Below are positions 17,346 through 26,566 of a stretch of 64,000 nt of DNA, piece by piece. This DNA is from Gemmatimonadota bacterium. GTDB lineage: Bacteria > Gemmatimonadota > Gemmatimonadetes > Palauibacterales > Palauibacteraceae. The stretch covers positions 1 to 64,000 of the forward strand of contig JAJDWE010000081.1 of assembly GCA_022825725.1 (NCBI GenBank), written 5' to 3'. The translations under genes and the position numbers were made by a program. The number at the start of each line of letters is the position of its first letter. Within the stretch, counting starts at the first letter, position 1. The notes beneath the pieces are model-generated. The model was not told where the DNA came from. It saw only the letters and a program-made list of their open reading frames with translations, and searched no databases.

Positions 17346-18043
17346 GCGCTGCCCGGCCGCGGACGGCCGTACTTCAGCCGGTAGAGTACGGTCTCGAGCC
17401 GCTGCGACCAGCGGACCGGGGCCGGGAAGCTGGCCCGGTGCAGCGTGGGCACCTTCACCGACCGGACGCCCGCCAGGTTCGCCGACGCGATGTCCGTGAA
17501 GTACTGATCGCCCACCATCAGCGCCGCCGCCGGACGCTCCGTGACGTTCAGTTCATCGAGCGCGGCCTGCACGAGCCCGCGGCTCGGCTTGCGGATCGGC
17601 CGCAACTCTCCCGGAGGCCGGCCGCCATCGGACGAAGCCGCCGCCGCGCCGGGGCCGCGCCACGACTCGCGCGGTCCGCGGCGGACCCGGAACGCCGCCC
17701 CTGCCCCGGTCTCGTACCCGAGCACGACCGGGATCGCCGGGAAGATCTCCCCCAGTTCGGCGAAGCGTGCCTCCTGGCAGTTGGAGACGATCGCGTGTCG
17801 CAGCCCCGGAGCCCTGAGCAGATCCTCGAACCCGGCTGCGAGCGCCGGATCCACCCCCCCCGCGTGGTGCGCCATCAGCGTCCCATCCACATCCCACAGG
17901 ACGGCCTCGACGCCCAGATCGCGCAGGCTTCCGGCATTCAGATCCTTCACCGAACCGAGATGGAACGTCGGCCGGATTTCCCGCAGGAGTCCGGCGAGAC
18001 GCGGGAGGAGGCGCCGCGCCGTCTGCATCCAGGTCGCACTCAT
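17342..18043 (-). CDS. YqeG-like HAD-family phosphatase
   Basis: A 233-aa protein with the HAD motifs: I, VLWDVDGTLM (about 48-57); II, IVSNCQ; III, a lysine in IRKPSRGLVQ; IV, GDQYFTDIASANLAG. The N-terminal RPTFHLGSVKDLNAGSLRDL is typical of the YqeG/Gep4 group, whose yeast member dephosphorylates phosphatidylglycerophosphate; bacterial YqeG substrates are uncertain. A glycine/arginine-rich loop (about 120-145) is inserted before motif III. It is coupled by TTGA to the downstream UDG gene, an association with no obvious biochemical logic. Confidence 0.85.
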   Translation of the reverse strand: MSATWMQTARRLLPRLAGLLREIRPTFHLGSVKDLNAGSLRDLGVEAVLWDVDGTLMAHHAGGVDPALAAGFEDLLRAPGLRHAIVSNCQEARFAELGEIFPAIPVVLGYETGAGAAFRVRRGPRESWRGPGAAAASSDGGRPPGELRPIRKPSRGLVQAALDELNVTERPAAALMVGDQYFTDIASANLAGVRSVKVPTLHRASFPAPVRWSQRLETVLYRLKYGRPRPGSA

Positions 18044-18083
18044 CGGGTCGCCCTCACAGTGGCGTCCTGTGCGCTCGGCCGCG

Positions 18084-19760
18084 TCAGTTCGCCCCCAGGA
18101 TGGCGTCCTTCTCGCCCGTCATCTCCCAGCGGGTGAGGACGATGGGGATGACCCCGGCGTCGTAGAAGGCATCGAAGAACCGCTTCACGCTGAAGTCCCC
18201 GCCTTGCTGGATGGCGTACTCCGCGAGCAGTTCCTCGATCTGGATCTTCCCGGTCACGTAGCTCGTCCCGTACCCCGGCTGCCGCAGGTAGAGGCTCTGC
18301 TCGCCGCGCACGAGGGCGCCATCCGGCAGCCACCCCCGCGGCGTCCACTTCATCGCGTGGGCCACCGCCTCCTCCATGTCGAACACGCCGCCGTGCAGGT
18401 AAAGGCCGCTCAGGGCCCGCGCGGCCCGTTGCGCCAGCATGATCCACGTGAGTTCGCGGGAGCGGGGCGAGCCTTCGAGCAGCCCGAGGTGCATGAACAT
18501 CTCCTCCACGCCCGTCGCGAGTCCCTCCGAACGGGCGTCGAAGATGTTGTAGAGGGACGGCGTGGCCCGGATGGGGCTGGCGTGAGGGTCGACCCGCATG
18601 CGCGCGAGTTCGATCCAGTGGTGCATGTGCGGCCGGAAGGAGTCCGGATCGCGGTAGTTCACCTCGGAGAAGAAGTTCCGGATCTCGCCGGGTTCGGCGG
18701 GCGTGAAGCTCCCGTTCACGGCGCGGAGAGCCGGGTCCATCCACTCTTCCGTCGTCTCCACCTCCTCCTCGTCGAGGAAGCGCATGTAGCGGTCGACGGA
18801 CTCGTTCAGCCTCCGGTCGTATTCCTCGGCCGAAGCGATGCGCTCGAGTTCCGGCAGACCCCGGTTGCGGTTCTCCTCCAGCCGCATCGAAGTGTGGGCG
18901 CGGGCGAGTTCGCGCCGCATGATCGTGACCTGTTCCTCCCACGAATACGGGACGAGGTGCACGTTCTGCATGTACCACGTGTAGTTCTCCCGCCCCACGC
19001 CGGAGGGTCCGGTGCGGGAGGGCGCCTCGTCTTCCACCCACGCGATGAACGCTTCCGAGGCGGCGCGCGCATCGGCGATGGACTGGTCGAGCGCGGCGCT
19101 CGTCCCGGCCACCCGCGCCGCAAGGTTATCGAGATCCCGCACCTGGCCCCGAAAGGCGCGGACGCCGCCCAGCCAGAGGTCCCGTGCGTTCGAGTCCGCG
19201 AGGTTGTCGCGAGCCTGTTCCAGGAGCGCCGGGATCGCGCCGATGCGACCCGCGAGTTCGGCGGCATCCGCCTCCGAAAGCGGGTAGTCGTACGTCCAGA
19301 GGTCGATCCAGCCGTGGATGACCGGCCCCTCGTGGGCCGGCACGTCGCTCTCCGCCGCGAAGATCATCACGTAGAAGCCGGGGTCCCGGGCCCAGGGGCG
19401 GCGCACGCGGTGATCGAAGTCGAGTCCGTTCATCTCGGCGCGGACCAGGTGCCAGTCGATCCGTTCCGCCACGGACCAGTCCTCCGGGGCGCCGCTACCC
19501 AGCCTCACCTGCCACTGCGGGAGTTCCTGCTGCTGCCGCGCCATCGCCGCCGCCGAGTAGTCCGGCACGCCATCCACGAACCCGGGGCGCTCGAATGCCC
19601 GCCATTCGTCGAACAGCCTCACGAGGTCGGCGTGCGAGTCCGGACCCGCGGTCGCGGACGAATCCACCGGATCCGGCGCCACCTGCACGAGAAGGTAGAC
19701 GAGGGCGAGAACCGCGATTCCCGCAAGGATGAACGATGGACGGAGTCGGGTGCGAGCCAT
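18084..19760 (-). CDS. DUF885-family exported protein (putative peptidase)
   Basis: A 558-aa protein. The start ATG (19758-19760) has GGGAGG six bases upstream. One N-terminal hydrophobic segment (SFILAGIAVLALVYLLVQVA) acts as an uncleaved anchor or signal. The body matches the DUF885 pattern: an all-helical fold with HMHHWIELARMRVDPHA and, near the end, LRQPGYGTSYVTGKIQIEEL, the conserved GYGTSYxxGK region, followed by FFDAFYDAGVIPIVL. DUF885 proteins resemble zinc-independent or thermolysin-like peptidases and are expanded in Gemmatimonadota and other peptide users, but activity is rarely shown. It is divergent from the TonB-dependent receptor, consistent with joint uptake and degradation. 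Confidence 0.85.
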   Translation of the reverse strand: MARTRLRPSFILAGIAVLALVYLLVQVAPDPVDSSATAGPDSHADLVRLFDEWRAFERPGFVDGVPDYSAAAMARQQQELPQWQVRLGSGAPEDWSVAERIDWHLVRAEMNGLDFDHRVRRPWARDPGFYVMIFAAESDVPAHEGPVIHGWIDLWTYDYPLSEADAAELAGRIGAIPALLEQARDNLADSNARDLWLGGVRAFRGQVRDLDNLAARVAGTSAALDQSIADARAASEAFIAWVEDEAPSRTGPSGVGRENYTWYMQNVHLVPYSWEEQVTIMRRELARAHTSMRLEENRNRGLPELERIASAEEYDRRLNESVDRYMRFLDEEEVETTEEWMDPALRAVNGSFTPAEPGEIRNFFSEVNYRDPDSFRPHMHHWIELARMRVDPHASPIRATPSLYNIFDARSEGLATGVEEMFMHLGLLEGSPRSRELTWIMLAQRAARALSGLYLHGGVFDMEEAVAHAMKWTPRGWLPDGALVRGEQSLYLRQPGYGTSYVTGKIQIEELLAEYAIQQGGDFSVKRFFDAFYDAGVIPIVLTRWEMTGEKDAILGAN

Positions 19761-19910
19761 GGTGCCTCCCGGAGGGTGTAACCCGCGGATCGTTTGACGC
19801 ATAATGATACCAGAGGAGGTTTCCCGGAAATCCACGAGCTGTCGAGAGCGCCGAGGCACCGGGCCCGTATGCCCGCCCGGGAAAGGCGCTCCGACGAAGG
19901 ACGAAAGATT

Positions 19911-22388
19911 ATGAGAGCTTCGGCATTCTTCGCCCCGGTGGTCCTTGCAACGCTGGCTTCGACCGGTTCGACAGCGGCTCAGGAACCGCCGGACACCGTC
20001 GTCGTGGTCCAGGAGCTCGAGGTCGTGGTGGGGTCGCGGGCGGGTGTCGCGGATCCCGCGGCGCTTTCCGTCCCCGTGGACATCTACACCGCGGAGGAAA
20101 TCGCGCGGCTCGGCGAAGTCGACCTGGCAGAGGTGCTGGGCAGCATCGCGCCGTCCTTCAATTCCACGCGGTTTTCCGCCGGCGACGGCGCGGCCCTCCA
20201 CGTCGCGACGCTGCGCGGCATGAACGGCGATCAGGTGCTCGTTTTGGTCAACGGCAAGCGGCGCCACAGCGTCGCCTTCGCGAAGCTGCTCGCGGCGGCC
20301 GGGCAGGGGACGACGGGTACGGATCTGCGTGCCATTCCGGTCCACGCCATCAAGCGGATCGAAGTCCTGCGCGAGGGTGCGGCGTCCCAGTACGGCTCCG
20401 ATGCCATCGCCGGCGTGATCAACATCGTGTTCAAGGACGATGCCAGCGGCGTCAGCGCGTCCACCCTCCTCGGCCGAACCTCGCGCGGCGACGGGATGAG
20501 GCTGTTCACTTCGGCCAACGCCGGGGTTCCGCTCGGAGACGGCTTCTTCAACATCACGATGGAGGTCGCGCGGCAGGAGGTCACGAACCGGGCCGGCGAG
20601 GCTCCCACCTGCTTCGGTCCCGACCCGTCCTACGGCCCGTGTGCGGATGGCGGGAAGGTCATCCAGTTGCAGCGAAACGGGGAACCCGACTACCGGGGCG
20701 CGGCCTTCATGGCCAACGCCGCGGTCCCCATCGGCGAATCGGCTGAATTCTATGCATTCGGGGGATACTCCGGGCGTGAAGCGGTCTCGGACGGCCTGTA
20801 CCGCAAGGCGGACTGGGTGCCTCGCTCGGTCAGCTACGTCTATCCGGACGGCTTCTTCCCCATCGAGGAGTCGGACCTCATGGACAAGTCCGCCGTGGCC
20901 GGCCTCCGCGGCGATATGGGCGCCTGGTCGGGAGACCTCAGCCTCGGGTTCGGACACGGCCGGTTCGCCTTCGGCGCCGCGAATTCGATCAATCCGTCCT
21001 ACGCGGCGGAGTTCCTGGCGAGGAACCCCGGGGCCGACGGAGCCTCCATCTCCGCCAATGCCGGACCCAGGAACACGTTCAGCGGCGGGCTCAACGTGCG
21101 GCAGTGGACGGTGAATGCCGACGCGACGCGGGAGATCGAGGTGGGCTCGACGCCGGCGTTCCTGGCCGTCGGCGGAGCCTTCCGCAGGGATTCGTACTGG
21201 ATGGAAGCCGGCGACCGGGCCTCGTGGGCGTGCGGGCCGAGCGACACGCCCGGCAGCTTTCCGGCGGCCCATCACCAGAACGACGGGACGGTCTATGCGA
21301 GCTGCGGGATACAGGGCTATCCCGGCTACAGCCCGGCCTCGGCGCGGCTGAGCGAACAGGATCGCAGCAGCGTCGGAGCATATGCGGACATGGAGTTGCG
21401 CTCGCCGAGCGGGCGCACGCTGGGGGGCGCCCTTCGTTATGAGCACTATACCGACGCCGGAAGTTCGCTGACCGGCAAGCTGGCCGGCCGCATTGAGATG
21501 GGCGAGACGGGCGCCGCGCTCCGCGCCGCGGTCTCCACGGGTTTCCGGGCGCCGCGGCTCCCGCAGCGGGGGTTCAACACGATCGGTTTCGTGGGCGGCA
21601 GCGAGGGTCTGGTGAGCGCCGGATTCCTGCCCGAGGGCGATGAGATCGCGTGCTCCGACTTCGGGGCCTGTTCGCTGAACCACGAGACATCGCTCAGCTT
21701 CACGGGCGGACTCGTCTATTCCAACGACGCCGGCCTGCTCGTGACCGCCGACTACTACCGCGTCGCGGTCAGCGACGCGATCGCCCTGACCCAGAGCCTC
21801 AACCCGAGCCATGGACTTCGGCCCGGCGCGCAGTTCCAGGGTCGGCCGGTGGACGCCGTGGCGTTCTGGACCAACGCGATCGACACGCGCACGCAGGGGT
21901 TCGACGTGGCGGCGACCTGGCGCTTCCGCGGCATGGACTGGGGGGCCGCGGACCTGTCGGCCAGCCTGCACCGGAACAGCACGGAGATCACCGCCAACCG
22001 CAACGAGAACTTCATCGGGGACACCCAGCAGACCCTCATCGAGGACTCCCAGCCGGGACAGCGCATCGGCGTCAGCGCCGACATTCGTCTCGCTCGGGGT
22101 CTCGGTGCGAGGCTCGGGTTGAACCGCATCGGTTCCGTCACGACTCCGTTCGTCTTCGAGGAGAACGTCACGATCGACGCGGCGACCATCGCCGACCTGG
22201 AGGTCAGCTTCCGGGTGGGCGGCCGCATCCAGGTGGCTGTCGGAGCGAACAACCTGCTCGACCGTCTGCCGAACCGGCTCCCGGACGACGCCGTCGCGCA
22301 GCTCTGGATGATGGAGTACCCCGCCGAGTCACCCTACGGCGTGGCGGGACGGATCTGGTACGCGCGGGTCAACGTGGTCGGAAACTGA
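19911..22388 (+). CDS. TonB-dependent outer-membrane receptor
   Basis: An 825-aa protein. The ATG at 19911 begins a clear signal peptide (RASAFFAPVVLATLASTGST, AQ). A TonB-box-like stretch (PDTVVVVQELEVVVGSR) is followed by the plug domain: IYTAEEIARLGEVDLAEVLG, GDQVLVLVNGKRRH and EVLREGAASQYGSDAIAGVI, the classic plug motif ending with NIVFKDD. The 22-strand barrel ends with WYARVNVVGN. It transports a bulky substrate, such as a siderophore, vitamin, oligosaccharide or peptide, across the outer membrane using TonB energy. The substrate cannot be deduced. An in-frame ATG at 19794 is a less likely start. Confidence 0.93.
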   Translation: MRASAFFAPVVLATLASTGSTAAQEPPDTVVVVQELEVVVGSRAGVADPAALSVPVDIYTAEEIARLGEVDLAEVLGSIAPSFNSTRFSAGDGAALHVATLRGMNGDQVLVLVNGKRRHSVAFAKLLAAAGQGTTGTDLRAIPVHAIKRIEVLREGAASQYGSDAIAGVINIVFKDDASGVSASTLLGRTSRGDGMRLFTSANAGVPLGDGFFNITMEVARQEVTNRAGEAPTCFGPDPSYGPCADGGKVIQLQRNGEPDYRGAAFMANAAVPIGESAEFYAFGGYSGREAVSDGLYRKADWVPRSVSYVYPDGFFPIEESDLMDKSAVAGLRGDMGAWSGDLSLGFGHGRFAFGAANSINPSYAAEFLARNPGADGASISANAGPRNTFSGGLNVRQWTVNADATREIEVGSTPAFLAVGGAFRRDSYWMEAGDRASWACGPSDTPGSFPAAHHQNDGTVYASCGIQGYPGYSPASARLSEQDRSSVGAYADMELRSPSGRTLGGALRYEHYTDAGSSLTGKLAGRIEMGETGAALRAAVSTGFRAPRLPQRGFNTIGFVGGSEGLVSAGFLPEGDEIACSDFGACSLNHETSLSFTGGLVYSNDAGLLVTADYYRVAVSDAIALTQSLNPSHGLRPGAQFQGRPVDAVAFWTNAIDTRTQGFDVAATWRFRGMDWGAADLSASLHRNSTEITANRNENFIGDTQQTLIEDSQPGQRIGVSADIRLARGLGARLGLNRIGSVTTPFVFEENVTIDAATIADLEVSFRVGGRIQVAVGANNLLDRLPNRLPDDAVAQLWMMEYPAESPYGVAGRIWYARVNVVGN

Positions 22389-22404
22389 GCGCGACGTGCG
22401 GTCA

Positions 22405-22478
22405 TGACCCCGGCTGGACTCGAACCAGCGGCCTCGGGATTAGGAATCCCGCGCTCTATCCACCTGAGCTACGGGGCC
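22405..22478 (-). tRNA. tRNA-Arg (anticodon CCU)
   Basis: A 74-nt tRNA with acceptor GGCCCCG/CGGGGUC, discriminator A, anticodon loop UUCCUAA giving CCU, and T-arm GCUGGUUCGAGUCCAGC. It lies 16 bp after the TonB receptor stop, on the opposite strand. Confidence 0.95.
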
Positions 22479-22609
22479 GGGGCGGCACCGAGTCGCCGCT
22501 GCGCATGGACGGGGCCTCGGTAACCGCGCCGAGAAACTAGCGGCCGGGCCGGAAGGGAGGAAGATTGGGCCCTGCCGGCCGCTGAACCGTCAACCTCCCG
22601 GACTGTCAC

Positions 22610-23941
22610 ATGCAACCTGTGGACACGCTCATCCTCGGCCCCCTGGCCGTCACCATGGATGCCGGCGAGCGGGTACTCGACCCGGGCGCCATCGCAATCA
22701 GGGACGGGGAGATCGTCGCGGTGGGGAACGCCGCCGAACTCGAGGGCTTGGAGGCCGCGGAGACGATCGACGCCGCCGGGATGCTGGTCATGCCCGGACT
22801 CGTGAATGCACACACGCACCTGGGCGATTCCCTTTTCCGGAGTCTGGTGGAGGAGTTGCCGCTCGAGGCGTGGCTGGAGCGGTTGTGGGTCTCCGAGCGC
22901 GCGTTCGTCAGCCGCGAGAGCGTCGAACTCGGGGCGCGGCTCTCGCTGGCGGAGATGATCCGGAGCGGCACGACGTGCGCGCTCGACATGTTCTGGTTCC
23001 CGGAGGCCGCGACCGACGCGGCGCTCGGCGCGGGCTTCCGGCTCCTCACCGGACCGATCTTCTTCGATTTCGACGGGCCCGATGGCGTCTCGGTGCAGGA
23101 CAGGGTTGCCGTAGGCGAGCGCTGGCTGGAACGCTACGCGGAGGAACCGCTGATCACTCCGTGCGTGCAGCCGCACAATGCGCTCACGGTGTCGCCGGAC
23201 GGTTTCCGGGCGGCGCGCGATCTCGCGGACCGCGCGGGAGCTCTCTTCCACACGCACTGCTCGGAGACGGCGACCGAAGTACGGCAGACGATCGAACGTT
23301 TCGGGCATACACCGGTCGCCCACCTCGATGAACTCGGGATCCTCGACGGGCACACGGTCCTCGCGCACTGCGTCCACCTGGCGGATGACGATTTCGCGCG
23401 TCTCCGGCGCACCGGGGCGGCGGTCCTCCACAATCCGCTCTCGAACCTAAAGCTCGGGTCCGGGATCGCGCCGATCGCGCGCCTGATGGAGGAGGGGATT
23501 CCCGTGGCCCTCGGCACGGACGGACCCGTGAGTTCGAACGACCTCGACATGTGGACCGCCATGCGTTTCGCGGGGCTGCTGCAGCGGGGGGTTCATATGG
23601 ATCCGGTCATCACGCCCGCCCGCGACATCGTCCGCATGGCGACGACGGTGGGGGCCGAGGCCCTGGGACTGGGAGATCGCGTGGGACGGCTCGCGGAAGG
23701 CTACCGCGCCGATCTCATCCTCATCGACCTCGACCGCCCGCACCTGACGCCGATGTACGATGTCTACGGACACCTCGTCTACACGGTGGGCCGCGACGAC
23801 GTCCGCTCGGTCATGATCGATGGCCGCTGGGTCCTGCGCGACCGGACCCTCGAGACGATCGACGAGCCCGCCGTCCTCGCCGGGATGGGGAAGCTGGCTG
23901 CCGAGATCGAGCGTCACGCCGCCCGCCTCGAACCCGCCTGA
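22610..23941 (+). CDS. Amidohydrolase of the MTA/SAH deaminase (chlorohydrolase-like) group
   Basis: A 443-aa protein, normal for the group. Metal ligands are visible in GLVNAHTHLGDSLF (HxH), LFHTHCSET (His), TVLAHCVHL (His) and VALGTDGPVSSNDL (Asp). The arrangement HTHCSET...AHCVHL...GTDGPxSxN is typical of 5-methylthioadenosine / S-adenosylhomocysteine deaminases and related guanine-like deaminases. It has no signal peptide, so it is cytoplasmic, unlike the other amidohydrolases in this window. It likely deaminates a purine nucleoside in methionine or purine salvage. It is monocistronic and convergent with the beta-lactamase-fold gene. Confidence 0.88.
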   Translation: MQPVDTLILGPLAVTMDAGERVLDPGAIAIRDGEIVAVGNAAELEGLEAAETIDAAGMLVMPGLVNAHTHLGDSLFRSLVEELPLEAWLERLWVSERAFVSRESVELGARLSLAEMIRSGTTCALDMFWFPEAATDAALGAGFRLLTGPIFFDFDGPDGVSVQDRVAVGERWLERYAEEPLITPCVQPHNALTVSPDGFRAARDLADRAGALFHTHCSETATEVRQTIERFGHTPVAHLDELGILDGHTVLAHCVHLADDDFARLRRTGAAVLHNPLSNLKLGSGIAPIARLMEEGIPVALGTDGPVSSNDLDMWTAMRFAGLLQRGVHMDPVITPARDIVRMATTVGAEALGLGDRVGRLAEGYRADLILIDLDRPHLTPMYDVYGHLVYTVGRDDVRSVMIDGRWVLRDRTLETIDEPAVLAGMGKLAAEIERHAARLEPA

Positions 23942-23958
23942 GTCAGAGAGAAAATCCC

Positions 23959-25155
23959 TTACGGGGGATCCTGGCGGGGTTGGCTCACGGCGGGGAGGAT
24001 GCGGTCCTGGAGGGCGGTCCAGCTGAAGAGTTCGGGTTGTTCGTGGAGCGTCCAGCCGTTGAATACGGAGATGAGGTCGTATTCGGGCACGACGTGGAGG
24101 AACTGGCCCCCGTACCCGTTCCCGGCGAACACCCGCGTCTCGCCGTTCTCGTGCATCGGCACCCACCACTGGTAGGCGTAACCCGTGTCGGGCCGGTCGT
24201 TGTCGGGGGCGACGTCGGGGACGACGGGTGAGGTCGACGCCTCGACCCATTCCCGGGAGACGACCTGCCGGCCGTCCCATTCGCCGCCCCGGAGCATGAG
24301 GTATCCGATGCGGGCGAGGTCGTGCGTGGAGAGGTAGAGGCCGCCCTCGCTGTCGACTTCGCCGTCGGGGGTGATCTTCCAGTAGTACTCGTCGATCCCG
24401 ATGGGGCGGAACAGGCGTTCCTCCGCCCACTCATCCAGCCGCTGGCCGGTGGCCTCACGCACGATCTTTCCGAGCAGGACGCTCACGCCGTCGTTGTAGT
24501 CGAAGCGGGTGCCGGGATCCGTCCCGACGGGTTGCGCGACGACGTAGTCGATCCACGCATCGCTCGCCTCCAGTACGACCGTGGGGTGGGTACCGTCGTC
24601 ATACGTCTGGCCGGGCACCGCCCAGTCGATCCCGCTCCGCATTGTGAGGAAGTCCTCCAGCGAGGTCGCGGCGCGGCGCGGATCCGCGAGGTCGACGCCG
24701 TACGCCTCGAAGTACGGCCACGCCGGCGCCTCGACGTCCGGGATGCGACCCTCGTCCACCGCGATGCCGAACGCGGCCGAGGTCACGCTCTTGGTCACGG
24801 ACTGGAGCGAGTGCAGGTCGGTGTCCCGGTAGTAAGGGTGCCACGACGGATGATCGTAGTTGTACTGATGGTCGGCCGTGTCCTCCTGCGCGGTGAGGAG
24901 TTCGGCGTACCGCGCGCCGTGGTCCCAGCGGCGGTCCGCGATCACTCGCCCGTGCCGGATGAGGAGGAACTGGTCGATGAGGCCGTACCGCCCGGCATCG
25001 ATGTCCGCGATGAGCGAGTCGAGCGCGGCCGGATCGACGCCCTCGGCCTCCGCCGTGGACACGGGCCACGCTTCACCCGGCCATCCGGGCGCCGCCGACT
25101 GCGGCGCACACGCGGCGAGAACGATGAGCATCGACAGCAAGGTAATTCGACCCAT
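23959..25155 (-). CDS. Serine hydrolase lipoprotein, beta-lactamase class C fold
   Basis: A 398-aa protein starting MGRITLLSMLIVLAAC, a short lipoprotein signal with lipobox LAAC. The penicillin-binding fold has the catalytic SVTK (in LHSLQSVTKSVTSAAFGIA) and the YxN motif as FDYNDG. The family includes esterases, D-aminopeptidases and carboxypeptidases as well as class C beta-lactamases. Without the usual AmpC context, a resistance role is not implied. ATG at 25170 in the same frame would spoil the signal. It is divergent from a DUF4143 ATPase across a 109-bp promoter region. Confidence 0.88.
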   Translation of the reverse strand: MGRITLLSMLIVLAACAPQSAAPGWPGEAWPVSTAEAEGVDPAALDSLIADIDAGRYGLIDQFLLIRHGRVIADRRWDHGARYAELLTAQEDTADHQYNYDHPSWHPYYRDTDLHSLQSVTKSVTSAAFGIAVDEGRIPDVEAPAWPYFEAYGVDLADPRRAATSLEDFLTMRSGIDWAVPGQTYDDGTHPTVVLEASDAWIDYVVAQPVGTDPGTRFDYNDGVSVLLGKIVREATGQRLDEWAEERLFRPIGIDEYYWKITPDGEVDSEGGLYLSTHDLARIGYLMLRGGEWDGRQVVSREWVEASTSPVVPDVAPDNDRPDTGYAYQWWVPMHENGETRVFAGNGYGGQFLHVVPEYDLISVFNGWTLHEQPELFSWTALQDRILPAVSQPRQDPP

Positions 25156-25175
25156 GTCGCCGATTGTCATTCGGA

Positions 25176-25206
25176 TTGACAATCTGCATACGAAACGGTC
25201 AGATTG
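25176..25206. promoter_or_regulatory. Divergent promoter region with 7-13-7 inverted repeat
   Basis: CAATCTG (25180-25186) and CAGATTG (25200-25206) are perfect inverse arms, 20 bp centre to centre. A consensus -35 TTGACA (25176-25181) overlaps the left arm, pointing toward the ATPase gene. A regulator bound here would cover that promoter. Confidence 0.4.
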
Positions 25207-25264
25207 AAAACGGATCATATCGCTCCCGAGTCCTCGTTCACGACAGCGCCGGAAGCGCCGGACC

Positions 25265-26440
25265 GTGCCCATCATCGATCGAAATCTCGCCGAGCCTTTG
25301 CGGCGGCGGCTGCGCCACTATCCGGTGGTCATGGTCACCGGCCCGAGGCAGTCCGGCAAGACCACCCTGTGCCGCACCGTGCTTCCGGACCGGCCTTACG
25401 TGTCGCTCGAAGGGCTCGACTTGCGCACGTACGCCCGAGAGGATCCTCGCGGCTTCCTGGGGGAGTATCGACGCGGCGCGGTGATCGATGAAGTACAGCG
25501 TGCGCCGGACCTCACGTCCTACTTGCAGGGAGAAGTGGACGAGGATCCCACGCCCGGCCGGTTCGTGCTGACGGGATCGCAGCACTTCGGACTGACCGAT
25601 GCGGTGAGCCAGTCGCTCGCCGGGCGGGTCGGCGTCCTTCACTTGCTCCCTCCCGGGTTCGACGAGCTCGGGCGCTTCGGCGGGCCGCCTCCGAGTCTGC
25701 TGGAGACGCTGTGGACGGGAGCGTATCCGCGGATCCACGACCGTGGCATCCCGGCGGACACCTGGCTGCGCGACTACGCGACGACCTACGTAGAGCGCGA
25801 TGTACGATCTCTCAGGAATGTCACGGACCTCGATGCCTTCTCCGCCTTGCTGAGGCTGGCGGCGGGACGGACGGCAACGGAGGTGAACCTGTCTGCGCTG
25901 GCGGCCGATGCCGGGATCCGACACAACACGGTCAGGGCCTGGCTGTCGGTCCTGGAAGCCAGCTTCCTCGTTTTTCGCGCCCCCGCGTACCGCCGCAACG
26001 TGCGGAAGCGCCAGATCAAGGCGCCCAAGCTTCACTTTCTGGATTCAGGACTCGTCTGCCACCTGCTCGGCATCCGGTCGCCGGAGGAACTCCGTCATCA
26101 CCCGTTACGAGGACAGATCTTCGAGAGCTGGGTGGCGGCGGAGGTCTTCAAGGCGATCACACACTGCGCCGAAGAGCCCCGCCTGCGGCATTTTCGCGCG
26201 GCGGGTACCGAAGTCGATCTCGTCGTCGATCAGGGAACGCGGCTCATCCTGGCCGAGGCGAAGTCCGGCGGCACGGTCGCCCCGCGCTTCTTCTCCGGCA
26301 TGCGCACCCTCGGGGAGTCGCTGGAGAGGGCGGGGCTGGCCATCGACCGCCGGCTCATCTACGGGGGCGACCTTCTTCACCGGCGCGGCGGCGCGGACGT
26401 CGTCCCGTGGAACCGGATGCTGGAGAAGACCTGGAACTGA
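25265..26440 (+). CDS. DUF4143 AAA-type ATPase
   Basis: A 391-aa protein. Walker A is VMVTGPRQSGKTTLCRT (about 23-39), Walker B GAVIDEVQRAPDL, and sensor 1 FVLTGSQHF. A winged-helix linker follows (NLSALAADAGIRHNTVRAWL), then the C-terminal DUF4143 nuclease-like fold (KLHFLDSGLVCHLLGI; TEVDLVVDQGTRLILAEAKS, with a PD-(D/E)xK-like EVD...AEAKS). These ATPases are very common, often horizontally spread single genes of unknown role. The start is GTG at 25265; no ATG is near. It has no partner gene, and the 3' side contains only short imperfect repeats. Confidence 0.92.
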   Translation: MPIIDRNLAEPLRRRLRHYPVVMVTGPRQSGKTTLCRTVLPDRPYVSLEGLDLRTYAREDPRGFLGEYRRGAVIDEVQRAPDLTSYLQGEVDEDPTPGRFVLTGSQHFGLTDAVSQSLAGRVGVLHLLPPGFDELGRFGGPPPSLLETLWTGAYPRIHDRGIPADTWLRDYATTYVERDVRSLRNVTDLDAFSALLRLAAGRTATEVNLSALAADAGIRHNTVRAWLSVLEASFLVFRAPAYRRNVRKRQIKAPKLHFLDSGLVCHLLGIRSPEELRHHPLRGQIFESWVAAEVFKAITHCAEEPRLRHFRAAGTEVDLVVDQGTRLILAEAKSGGTVAPRFFSGMRTLGESLERAGLAIDRRLIYGGDLLHRRGGADVVPWNRMLEKTWN

Positions 26441-26566
26441 CATAACGTCCCACGCCGGATGCCGAATCACTCGCCAAAAAACGTGCCAAAGCACACGGCG
26501 ATTATGTGTCGAATCACACGCTGATCGGAAGCCGGATCACGCGGCGGCGGTTTGCCCGCTTCCGCG
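26441..26566. other. Convergent intergenic region with weak hairpins
   Basis: 126 bp between two converging genes. GTGC-CAAA-GCAC near 26484-26495 and GTGT...CACAC near 26510-26525 are short hairpins that could act as bidirectional terminators. There is no T-tract and no gene is seen. Confidence 0.3.

Noticed and set aside
23959-25155. Beta-lactamase resistance gene
   Set aside because: Only the general fold motifs (SxxK, YxN) are present. There is no AmpR-type neighbour, and the family has many esterases and peptidases.
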